A stretch of 48,596 nt of DNA from positions 1 to 48,596 of the forward strand of contig NZ_JAAUWV010000034.1 of NCBI RefSeq assembly GCF_014694405.1, written 5' to 3'. The DNA is from Pseudoalteromonas sp. S16_S37. GTDB taxonomy: Bacteria; Pseudomonadota; Gammaproteobacteria; Enterobacterales; Alteromonadaceae. How positions within the stretch are numbered: position 1 is the first letter of the stretch; every line of letters starts with the position of its first letter. The position numbers and the translations under genes were made by a program. Under the pieces are notes generated by a model that was not told the DNA's origin, ran no database searches, and saw only the letters and a list, made by a program, of their open reading frames with translations. Positions 38,181-47,001 of this stretch are shown one piece after another.

Positions 38181-40474
38181 GCACACTTGCATCACTCAAT
38201 ATAATGTTGGGTGCAAACAGCGCTGTGCTGCGCAAAGAGTTAGTAAGAGCTAAAAAAGCGACTTCGAGCTTTGTGTCAAGCGCGACAAAAAAGCTTAACG
38301 CCTTATCCAAGAGCACACTAACTATGGGTAAACGGATGGGGGGAGGGCTTGCCATTGGGACCGCTTCACTAGGTGCAGGTTTGTATGCGATGGAGCGAAC
38401 GCTTAAATCAATAGAAGATATTCGCAGACAAGCGGCAAATGTGTCGCTGCCCATTGAGCAGTATCAAGCGTATGCATTTGCCACTCAAGCGGCTGGGTTA
38501 CAGTCAGAGCAATTTGGCGATGTTGTGAAAGACTTAAATGCCAAGATTACTGACTTTGCTGTTAGTGGGGGTGGCGCTTTAGCTGACTTCTTTGCGGTCA
38601 CTGGTGAGAGCATAGATGAATGGCAACAGTTACAGCCTGCTGAGCAGTTTGAGCGTTTCGTATCTGAAATAAACAAAATGAGTGAAAGCCAAGCAAGATT
38701 TTGGCTTGACGAGATTAATGATTCAGCGTCACAAATGTTTAGCACGTTAGTCGGAAGTAACGGGGAATTTAAACAAAACGTTGAACTTGCCAAACAGCTC
38801 GGTTTAGTCATGAATAAAGACACCGTGGCTGGCGTCCAGCAAACGTATAAAGAAGTCAACATACTTAAAGCGATGCTGGGGGGCACTTGGCAGCACTTAG
38901 TTGCAAGTGCTGCACCTGCCATTAAGTTTGTGACTACAGGGCTTAGAAGCTGGTTAACTGATACGGCTAACGCGAGCGGGGGATTTGCCAACCTAGGTAA
39001 ATCTCTATCAACCAGTATTTTAAGCGCTGTACATACGAGCATTAAGAGCTTAAGTCAGCTCTTTTATCAGATACAAAGTGCAAGCTACAAGTTTACGGGC
39101 GAGCATAATGGCGCTTACCTCATTATGCAGCGGAATTTGCGTAAGCTAAACACAGAGTATACAGCACAAGAGCGCATAGTTAATTCTCTTCGTGATGAGT
39201 ATCAATCAGCACAAAAGGCGGTTGAATTGCATCAGCGCGGCGCAACAACTTTATCTAGCACTCAGCTAAAACATGCAAAAAATGTGATTGCTCAGTACGA
39301 TGAGCAACTTTTTACGCTTGGCAGAATCGGCAATCAAACAACATTTTTAGAGCAGCAGTTAAGTGACTTTGAGCAGCAAGAAGGGATCTCAGCACCGTTT
39401 AAATCTGCACTTAGCACCATTCAGCAGCTAAAAACAGAAATCAACAACGTAAAAACAACATCAACATTTGATACGCCGAAAGCGCCTGCTCTACCTGCGT
39501 TTAAGCCTCAGACAGTGGTGAAAAACCCGTTTGCGAGTCAAATCAAGCAAGCTCAGGAATACTATGAAGTTAAGCGGCTCATGCGCGAGCAAGATTGGAA
39601 TCAGGAAAAGGCCCAATTACAACTCAAGCTCAATGAATATGCATTAGCGAACGACTCAAGACTCATTACTGACGATCAGTATCGTCTGTTAGCAAGTCAA
39701 GCAACAGACTTATACAACCAGCAGCAGCTTACAAAAAATCAGTCATTCTTAGAGCAGCTCAAGAGCCAAGTTAGACAAACCAACACGGACTATCAATCCA
39801 TGTGGGGTAACACATTTGACCGATTCACTCAGGGGGTTGGGCAAAGCGTAGCGAATGCGGTTATGGTGCAACAAAGCTTTAGCGATAGCATGAAAAGTAT
39901 TCTGCGCAGTGTGTTGCATAGCACTATCGCAGCGCTAGCAGAAATGGGAGCCAAAAGGATGGCGCTATGGGCCGTTGAGAAGCTACTCAATAAAGCGACT
40001 GCAACAGGAGCTGCAACATTGCTTACAACGCAAGCCCAAGCGATGGCGTTAATGGCTGGATTGAACGCCTTTTCGAGTACAGCGGCCATCCCCATAGTTG
40101 GCCCCTTCGCTGCACCTGCGGCAATGGGGGCGGCGCTCGCTATTTCTCAGCCGATGGCCGCAGCGATAACTGGTATTAGTGCCGGTATGGTAGGTATGGC
40201 GCACAGTGGTATCGACTACGTGCCAAAGGAGGGAACTTGGTTACTAGATAAAGGTGAACGTGTTTATAAGCAAGAATCAGCAGAGAAAATAGACAGAATG
40301 AGCGCTGCTTTAGTTTCTCTTTCTCAACAACAAACACAATCCAAATCACCAACAAATATCAACGTATCCTTCAAAGTTGATGCGACAGATGTTAACGGCT
40401 TTCAGGCTTGGTTTGATGCTAACAAAACGCAAGTGATCAGGCTTGTACAAGATAATTTAGACGCACCAATATAG
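38177..40474 (+). CDS. Tail tape measure protein
   Basis: A 765-residue protein. The start (MSTLASLNIMLGANSAVLRK, ELVRAKKATSSFVSSATKKL) and long helices are typical. A hydrophobic region lies near residues 610-680 (MALMAGLNAFSSTAAIPIVG, PFAAPAAMGAALAISQPMAA), and SGIDYVPKEGTWLLDKGERV marks the usual C-terminal motif. It sets tail length; at about 0.15 nm per residue the tail would be near 115 nm. It identifies a siphovirus. Confidence 0.95.
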   Translation: MSTLASLNIMLGANSAVLRKELVRAKKATSSFVSSATKKLNALSKSTLTMGKRMGGGLAIGTASLGAGLYAMERTLKSIEDIRRQAANVSLPIEQYQAYAFATQAAGLQSEQFGDVVKDLNAKITDFAVSGGGALADFFAVTGESIDEWQQLQPAEQFERFVSEINKMSESQARFWLDEINDSASQMFSTLVGSNGEFKQNVELAKQLGLVMNKDTVAGVQQTYKEVNILKAMLGGTWQHLVASAAPAIKFVTTGLRSWLTDTANASGGFANLGKSLSTSILSAVHTSIKSLSQLFYQIQSASYKFTGEHNGAYLIMQRNLRKLNTEYTAQERIVNSLRDEYQSAQKAVELHQRGATTLSSTQLKHAKNVIAQYDEQLFTLGRIGNQTTFLEQQLSDFEQQEGISAPFKSALSTIQQLKTEINNVKTTSTFDTPKAPALPAFKPQTVVKNPFASQIKQAQEYYEVKRLMREQDWNQEKAQLQLKLNEYALANDSRLITDDQYRLLASQATDLYNQQQLTKNQSFLEQLKSQVRQTNTDYQSMWGNTFDRFTQGVGQSVANAVMVQQSFSDSMKSILRSVLHSTIAALAEMGAKRMALWAVEKLLNKATATGAATLLTTQAQAMALMAGLNAFSSTAAIPIVGPFAAPAAMGAALAISQPMAAAITGISAGMVGMAHSGIDYVPKEGTWLLDKGERVYKQESAEKIDRMSAALVSLSQQQTQSKSPTNINVSFKVDATDVNGFQAWFDANKTQVIRLVQDNLDAPI

Positions 40475-40482
40475 GTATATAA

Positions 40483-41097
40483 ATGCTTTTTCCTAGTCGA
40501 TTTGTTGATCCCCGTTCAGTGCGGTTTGGTTCAAAGACTGTAACACAGGTAAGCGAAACCCATGGCGGAACAGTGTATGCAAATATGCTAGGTGATCCCC
40601 ACCAATGGCAAATTGAACTAACTACATGCACTATGGAATATTCTGATTGCATGGAGTTATTTGCTTTTGCATGCAGCCTGTCAGGCAAACTAAAGATGTG
40701 CCGGCTACGAAACCCAATGCCAGTAATTGGTCTTGGTTTATCAGATACGTGCACTATTAGAGAGGATATCCCCGCTGGTGTTTCTTCTATTCCCATAAGC
40801 TCGTTTCAAAGCAATAGAATGGGGGTGTTATTACCTGGTGACTTTATACAGATCACTGGTAGCGACAAAGCGTACATGGTTACGGGGACAGTCAATACAA
40901 ACGGCGTTGGCGAGTCAACCATTCCCATTACACCCAAACTAAGACGTGCTGCAACCAAGGGGCAAAAATTAGTTAGTGGCAAAAATGTATTCTTTTCAAT
41001 GAGTCTAACAACCGATGAGCAAACAATCATATTTTCAGCGAAAGATGGGGTAAAGCAAAAAGTGATCTTGGGTTTTGAGGAACGGCTATATGATTAA
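40483..41097 (+). CDS. Minor tail protein (distal tail-like)
   Basis: A 204-residue beta-rich protein (MLFPSRFVDPRSVRFGSKTV, GDPHQWQIELTTCTMEYSDC, LLPGDFIQITGSDKAYMVTG). It follows the tape measure gene, where distal tail or minor tail proteins are encoded. The family is not certain. Its last bases overlap the next gene. Confidence 0.7.
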   Translation: MLFPSRFVDPRSVRFGSKTVTQVSETHGGTVYANMLGDPHQWQIELTTCTMEYSDCMELFAFACSLSGKLKMCRLRNPMPVIGLGLSDTCTIREDIPAGVSSIPISSFQSNRMGVLLPGDFIQITGSDKAYMVTGTVNTNGVGESTIPITPKLRRAATKGQKLVSGKNVFFSMSLTTDEQTIIFSAKDGVKQKVILGFEERLYD

Positions 41098-41695
41098 TCT
41101 AAGCAGTAAACTCAAAAAAGCATTAGAGAGTGGTCATAGCTATGCCCATCTATTACACATCGATTTCCCTTCATCTGGGTTGCGCTTTACAGATGCAGGT
41201 TATGACGTTCAAGCCCATGGCGCAACATACAAATCTGGTGTGTGGTCAAAAGCCCCTGATATTGAGGTCATGGGGGAGCCTAAAATAGGTGAGATCACGA
41301 TAAAACTCCATGCCAATAACTCAGACATTTCCGCCATTTTTTTTAATAGTAACTGGCTGAATCTGCCCGTTTCGATATATCGCATTTATTTTGATAACGA
41401 TATGACTCTTGTCGGTGACGTTAAGATTTGGGATGGCTTGCTCAGTGGTAAATCGGGCAGAGAAAGCCAAAAAGAAGCATCCTTGGATCTTAAAGCCGCA
41501 TCTATTTGGGCTGACTTTGAAGCGGCTAGTGGCAGAAAAACAAATGATGAAAGCCAAAAACTACATTTCCCTGATGATAATGGATTTGAGTTTTGCGGCG
41601 TTCTTATCAAGGACATTCCTTGGGGCAAAAAAGGAGCCACGCCCGCACCACTTGGCGGTGTTGGTAGGGGAGGCGGTAACCAGCAACATAATTAG
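41090..41695 (+). CDS. Minor tail protein (DUF2163/hub-like)
   Basis: A 201-residue protein: MINLSSKLKKALESGHSYAH with LRFTDAGYDVQAHGATYKSG, EVMGEPKIGEITIKLHANNS and LWDGLLSG-like KIWDGLLSGKSG. This is the pattern of the baseplate or hub proteins near the J-like protein in such phages. A Gly-rich tail (GGVGRGGGNQQHN) ends it. ATG 41090 is chosen over TTG 41075 for its family-like start. Confidence 0.7.
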   Translation: MINLSSKLKKALESGHSYAHLLHIDFPSSGLRFTDAGYDVQAHGATYKSGVWSKAPDIEVMGEPKIGEITIKLHANNSDISAIFFNSNWLNLPVSIYRIYFDNDMTLVGDVKIWDGLLSGKSGRESQKEASLDLKAASIWADFEAASGRKTNDESQKLHFPDDNGFEFCGVLIKDIPWGKKGATPAPLGGVGRGGGNQQHN

Positions 41696-41710
41696 ATTCG
41701 GACATTGTAA

Positions 41711-44700
41711 ATGAGTTTTTGGAAAAAAATGTTTGGCTGGCTTGTGCCAGAGCAAGACAAGCTTGATACAGGATCACTATTAACTAAGCCGGCTTCTGAT
41801 GACGCAATAAAAGTGATCTACGGTCGCAGAAAAGTGCAGGGCACAATCGTTTTCCAAAATGTGAGTAACCCAGATGACAACGATGATGTTACTAATGATT
41901 TGCTGCACTTAGTCATCGTCTGGTCTGAAGCGGTATCAGACATCGAGACAATTTGGCTAGGCGATTACCCAATTACAGACAAAAGATATGATGGCGTAGC
42001 GTTTGCAGTTAACTTTCCAAATGGAATGCATGGATATAGTGATCCGCATTTAAAGGCTGCAGGTTTTGACCCAATTACCAAAGGACATTCATTAAGTGGA
42101 TTAGCCTGTAGCTACATTCGATTAGAGTGGTTAGCTGGTCAAGATAATGTATTCTCAGGTGTGCCCAATATTCAGGCTACAATTTCTGGATGTAGTATCA
42201 AAGGGCTGATTTCAAACTCAAATTATGTCAGCTCTAACCCAGCAGAGTGTTTGTATGATTACTTGACTAACAAACGATATGGAAAAGGCTTATCAGAAAG
42301 CGAGCTCGATAGATCATCGTTTATAAATGCTGCGAAAATATGTAATACACAAGTCCCACTTTATGACGGCGCGGTCGATAAGCGCTCTCTTTTTACAGTG
42401 AACATTGCGTTAGATACATCTAACAGAGTATTGGACAATGTGCATAGTTTGCTGAAAACGATGCGAGGCTCATTACCAGTAATCAACGGTAAGTTGACTT
42501 TGCTTGTTGAGCAAGACGATCCCGTGGTTCCTCATCCGATCACAGCCAGTATGACGCGCAACACCTTGAAATATAGTGAAGGGGACAAATCCAATAGGTT
42601 TAATCGGGTTGTTGTGGAATTTCCCGATGAAGAAAAGGGGTTCAGCACACAGCAAGCCATTTTCCCAGAACCAAGCAGTGAAACATTTAAAAAGTGGTCA
42701 ATTGAAGATAACGGCGTTGTACTAGAGCATAGAGCAAAGATAAACGGCATCACTAACTATTACGAAGCACGGCAAATGGCGCGCATTATTGCGATGTTAA
42801 GTCGTGAATCGCTCGCTTTAGAAATGGAAGTATCACCCATTGCATTACAATATACGCACGGTGATATCATCCCAATCAACTATGAAAAGTTAGGCTTTGA
42901 TAACAAGCCATTTAGGTTAATCGAATCTGTTTCAATGTCAGATGGATGGTTTAAGTTAAAGCTTCGAGAGCATCAACCGCACATTTATGATTGGTTAAAC
43001 GACCATGTTCGTCAACCTATTCCTGATTCGGGCTTACCTGATCCGCGCTCTGTTGATGCGCCAGAGGGCATTAGTTTTGAAAATAAAAATGATGGTCAAG
43101 TCCTCATTAATTGGGTGTCTCGATATTATCTATTTGACGTTGAAATATATCGAGATAATAGGCGTTTAGTTGCTACTCACGTTACGCAACCAGAGTATCT
43201 AACTGATGCACTTGAGTCGGGCGATTACGTAATTGAGATACGGGCGCGCTCTTCACTGGGCTATAGCAGTCAGTGGGTTAGCGCTTCTTTTAGTATTAAT
43301 GCCCCATCATTGCCAATAATTGAAGAGTTAGCAGTAACCCATAACATGGTAACGTTATTGGCAACAGTAGACGATGCAGGGCTAGGCACATCGTTTGAGT
43401 GGCGGTTCACTGGGGAAGGGACTCAAAAAAGCGCTATGGGTTCTCAGCTTACATTTGCCGGGTTACTGCCTGATAAAACGTATGCTGGCTCATGTAGAAC
43501 GATTAATGTCACCGGGCATAGTGCATGGAAAGCTTTTGAAGTTAGAACAAAAGCGCTGACAGTTAGTGAAATGGCGCTAACGCTACAGTTTAAGCTAACT
43601 CAATCACCATCTTGGTTTGGCGCTGTATTTGAGTGGATACCGTCTAACAATGTGCATAATGTACAAGTTGAACTACATGACTCAATTTCCAATACAACGC
43701 TGGGGACAAAACAGTTAAGTATTACACTTGATGTTAACAGTGGATTTTTAACCGGTAAATTAGAGAGTGAGCAAGGGGAGGTGTTTACAGTCTCTTTTGA
43801 GGGACAAGGAACTAGCAGTTTAACTGTATCAGCAAGCTTTGAGGGTATTGCTGCGCTTCAAACATTTAGTGCCATTGGCGTGTCGATGGGAGACTTGGAG
43901 GGTATAAAGGAGCAGCTAAATGATATTGATGAACTGGCGGAATCGGTTTTAGAGCAGGCGCTCGATGCTGAAAATGTATTTGAAGCTGACTTACACAGCA
44001 CACTTAAACTTGAGCAAAAGACCGATATAACCAACGCGGTTATCAGTGAAGCGGTAGCGGCCCAAGCGACTGAAAATGAAGCGATAGCAACCAAGATAAG
44101 CTCAGTTAAATCTGAAGTTGAAGACAGTAAGGCGCAAATAGTTGAAGTAAGTCAAACATTGGCAACCACTGAACAAGCGTTAGCAACCAAAATTACGCAG
44201 CTAACTTCTACTGTGGATGAAAATCACGCTGAAATTAAAACCTACTACATCACCAAAGCGGACTCAGAAAGCGCAGTGTCTCAAGCTAAAACTGAGTTGC
44301 AAAGTAAGGTTAATGATAACTTAGCTTATTTGAACCAGACCTTTTATACCGCAGCAAGGACCGATGATGTAATTTCGGCAAAGGCGAGTGAACTTCGCGC
44401 AGAATATAACGACAATCACGCGACAATCACGGATAACTACTATACAAAAAGTGCTGCTAATGAAGCTATAGCAGCCAAAGTCACCACGCTAGAAAGTAAA
44501 GTAAATAAAAACATTTCAGGGTTAAGTGAAGTTTACTTTTCCAAATCTGACAACGACAGTGCGTTGGCTAACTTTGTGCGCAATGTGAGTGTGTCCACAC
44601 CCTCAGGCACAGCCAGTGTTATCAACTTAATGACGGCTCATTCAAATAAACTGGGGCAACTAGAGGCCCGAGCCGAAATCGGCGTTGATGTGAATGGTCA

Positions 44701-45622
44701 TGTGACAGGCATGACTATTACACCCGGGCAAATGCGTATAAAAGCCGGCGTTTTTGAATTGTTGGATAACAGCAATAACAGTGCAGTGTATTTTGATACT
44801 AGCTCTGGTCGTTATACTTTTAATGGTCATGTAAATGCTACTAGCGGCACATTTACTGGAAGAGTTGAAGCAAGTAGCGGCACGCTGAATTACATGACTT
44901 TGCAATCATGTACATGGAACGTTGGGAACGGTTCGATTTTGAATGCGAATTCAGGCCAACTTTCCTTAAGTTATTATGGAATGCCAAATGTAAAGTTTTG
45001 GTCAAATGGTGATGCTTTAGTCAGACATTTTCAAGTGATTAATGGAGCAATTAAAAAGGAAACAGGTGTTTATGTAAAAGACTACAAATATGGTATTCAA
45101 GTAGACGCAACGTCATTTGCGCTATATGCACTGAATGGAGAAATAGGCCCTCACACATCAGCACACGAAACCTTGCTCCCCAAAGAACTCACCCCGGAAC
45201 CGGGTGACATTCTCTGTGACGATGAGCTTATGCACATTGCAAATATCTCCAATGCAATTTGTACGGCAAAGCTTTCAAGTTCACCGATGGATGTAACGGC
45301 TCGTGGAGTATACACCCGCCGCCGCTCGCTGACCGACTCACAACCCGCTGGGCTGATCGGTTTTGAAGAATGGGAGCAACTAGCTTACCTGTACGACGTC
45401 GCGAGCATAAACGCAGGCGGTGAAGGCGCTATGAATGTCTGTGGCGAAGGTGGCAACTTGCAAACGGGCGACCTTATTTGCTCAAGCTCCATGCCTGGAA
45501 AAGGTATGCGCCAACCCACGCAAAGCGAAGAACGTTACACCATCGCGCAAGTGCGCCATAACGTCACCTTTGACTCCCCCGACCAAGTGAAAATGGTCGC
45601 AGTAATCTACAAACGAGGTTAA
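41711..45622 (+). CDS. Tail tip/host-specificity protein (J-like)
   Basis: A 1303-residue protein. The N-terminal ~430 residues are the conserved tail-hub part (KVIYGRRKVQGTIVFQNVSN, LACSYIRLEWLAGQDNVFSG). A fibronectin III-like domain spans about 440-540, and further beta domains follow. From about 730 to 955 there is a coiled-coil stalk with repeats of the type YYITKADSESAV and YYTKSAANEAI. The C-terminal ~150 residues (from PEPGDILCDDELM; NAGGEGAMNVCGEGG, GDLICSSSMPGKGM) form a separate module that I recall at the end of other marine phage tail proteins. It forms the tip that contacts the host. Confidence 0.9.
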   Translation: MSFWKKMFGWLVPEQDKLDTGSLLTKPASDDAIKVIYGRRKVQGTIVFQNVSNPDDNDDVTNDLLHLVIVWSEAVSDIETIWLGDYPITDKRYDGVAFAVNFPNGMHGYSDPHLKAAGFDPITKGHSLSGLACSYIRLEWLAGQDNVFSGVPNIQATISGCSIKGLISNSNYVSSNPAECLYDYLTNKRYGKGLSESELDRSSFINAAKICNTQVPLYDGAVDKRSLFTVNIALDTSNRVLDNVHSLLKTMRGSLPVINGKLTLLVEQDDPVVPHPITASMTRNTLKYSEGDKSNRFNRVVVEFPDEEKGFSTQQAIFPEPSSETFKKWSIEDNGVVLEHRAKINGITNYYEARQMARIIAMLSRESLALEMEVSPIALQYTHGDIIPINYEKLGFDNKPFRLIESVSMSDGWFKLKLREHQPHIYDWLNDHVRQPIPDSGLPDPRSVDAPEGISFENKNDGQVLINWVSRYYLFDVEIYRDNRRLVATHVTQPEYLTDALESGDYVIEIRARSSLGYSSQWVSASFSINAPSLPIIEELAVTHNMVTLLATVDDAGLGTSFEWRFTGEGTQKSAMGSQLTFAGLLPDKTYAGSCRTINVTGHSAWKAFEVRTKALTVSEMALTLQFKLTQSPSWFGAVFEWIPSNNVHNVQVELHDSISNTTLGTKQLSITLDVNSGFLTGKLESEQGEVFTVSFEGQGTSSLTVSASFEGIAALQTFSAIGVSMGDLEGIKEQLNDIDELAESVLEQALDAENVFEADLHSTLKLEQKTDITNAVISEAVAAQATENEAIATKISSVKSEVEDSKAQIVEVSQTLATTEQALATKITQLTSTVDENHAEIKTYYITKADSESAVSQAKTELQSKVNDNLAYLNQTFYTAARTDDVISAKASELRAEYNDNHATITDNYYTKSAANEAIAAKVTTLESKVNKNISGLSEVYFSKSDNDSALANFVRNVSVSTPSGTASVINLMTAHSNKLGQLEARAEIGVDVNGHVTGMTITPGQMRIKAGVFELLDNSNNSAVYFDTSSGRYTFNGHVNATSGTFTGRVEASSGTLNYMTLQSCTWNVGNGSILNANSGQLSLSYYGMPNVKFWSNGDALVRHFQVINGAIKKETGVYVKDYKYGIQVDATSFALYALNGEIGPHTSAHETLLPKELTPEPGDILCDDELMHIANISNAICTAKLSSSPMDVTARGVYTRRRSLTDSQPAGLIGFEEWEQLAYLYDVASINAGGEGAMNVCGEGGNLQTGDLICSSSMPGKGMRQPTQSEERYTIAQVRHNVTFDSPDQVKMVAVIYKRG

Positions 45623-45624
45623 TC

Positions 45625-46992
45625 ATGGCTTATTCCATAGGCACAATCTCAATACAACAAAACAACGCAATCATCACTGGCACAAACACGCTGTTTGAAC
45701 GTGTGGCCAAGGCGCAAGCGGGCGACTTACTTTACTTTAGAGCGAACGAGCAAGATGTTATTTTGCAAGTGGCAGAGGTTATAAGCGATTCACAACTGCG
45801 TGTTGCAACGCTCGATGGCCAGCCGTTTTCGCCCGAGTTTAGCAAAAACGCTTTAGGTTATGGCTTGGTACAAAACTTTACTGCCACAACCACGGCCAAG
45901 CTAGCCAAAGGTATCGCTGATTTACAAACCAAGTGGCATCAACGCGAGAGTCAATTAACAGGCTGGTTTGCAAGTACCGATGACACCTACCCAATCACCA
46001 CATTTTTGGGCGAGCAAAACGCGATACCCACGCCAACAAAAATTGCTGAGTTGGCACACGTGGCCATGAATGCCAGTAGTGACATGTCTACCATGGCGCA
46101 AGCCATCGAGGCTAACAAGCAAAGTTTGGCAACGGTTGAGCCGCGCATTGCTCAGTTTGATAAGGCGTACCCGCTGGTTATCAGCGCCAGCAACAAAGTA
46201 ACAACTAAGCACGATGAAGTGGTAACTGCACATAATGACGTTATTACAAAATCAAGCGCGGTGGCAACTCAAGCACAGCAAGTAAGCAATGCACAACAAG
46301 TCGTGTTTGAGCTAAAAGCAGATATAGAGCAAACCGCGCAACTGGTTGAGCTTGATAAAACCCACAGCCATGCGGCAGCGGCTATTTGCACAGCCGCGCA
46401 AGCACAAACACAAAGCGATGTTCAAAGTGTTAGCGCAGATAAAACAGCGGTTGAACAGCTCAAGAGTGACCTACTTACGCTCAGCGATACGCTTAACAAT
46501 TCGATGGCAAATGCACAGCAACAAATAGCAAGCCAAGCACAGCAAACACAAGCACAGGCAACACAGGCGCAAGCTGACATTGAAAGCGCCGCAATAGATG
46601 CTAAAAATACGGTGGTACTCACAGCTAACACCTTTACAAAGCAAACGGCATCGACAGAGCGAAACACCCAGCGTCATGCATTTAATGCCATGAATGCGAG
46701 CAATCAAGCGATTATTAAGCATGATGAAGTAATTCAAGCCTCTGCACATATCAATCATGACTTAGCGCATATAGCTCAGCTTAAAGACTTCGTAATTGAT
46801 GTTAATGCCGCAGTGCAAACATCAGCACAAGCCGTATCACTTGATGCGCTACACAGTAAAGCCAATGCCGCACTGAGCGCGCTTGGGGCCAGCATGCTGA
46901 GTGAGCAAAACATCAAGCTTAATACTGCGTTTAACGGCTTACTAAACAACTCCCTGACATCCACCCAAATCAACGAACTATTTCCTATTTAA
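45625..46992 (+). CDS. Tail fibre protein with long coiled coil
   Basis: A 455-residue protein. The N-terminal ~100 residues (MAYSIGTISIQQNNAIITGT, GDLLYFRANEQDVILQVAEV) look like an attachment domain. Most of the rest is Ala/Gln-rich helix (QQIASQAQQTQAQATQAQAD) with heptads, a trimeric fibre shaft. The end (LLNNSLTSTQINELFPI) may join the next fibre protein. The composition differs from neighbours: very Ala- and Gln-rich, and T-poor codons. Confidence 0.8.
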   Translation: MAYSIGTISIQQNNAIITGTNTLFERVAKAQAGDLLYFRANEQDVILQVAEVISDSQLRVATLDGQPFSPEFSKNALGYGLVQNFTATTTAKLAKGIADLQTKWHQRESQLTGWFASTDDTYPITTFLGEQNAIPTPTKIAELAHVAMNASSDMSTMAQAIEANKQSLATVEPRIAQFDKAYPLVISASNKVTTKHDEVVTAHNDVITKSSAVATQAQQVSNAQQVVFELKADIEQTAQLVELDKTHSHAAAAICTAAQAQTQSDVQSVSADKTAVEQLKSDLLTLSDTLNNSMANAQQQIASQAQQTQAQATQAQADIESAAIDAKNTVVLTANTFTKQTASTERNTQRHAFNAMNASNQAIIKHDEVIQASAHINHDLAHIAQLKDFVIDVNAAVQTSAQAVSLDALHSKANAALSALGASMLSEQNIKLNTAFNGLLNNSLTSTQINELFPI

Positions 46993-47001
46993 AACGAGGC
47001 A

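Noticed and set aside
38485..39042. 185-codon frame antisense to the tape measure gene
   Set aside because: Shadow frame; Ser/Ala/Leu-rich without motifs.
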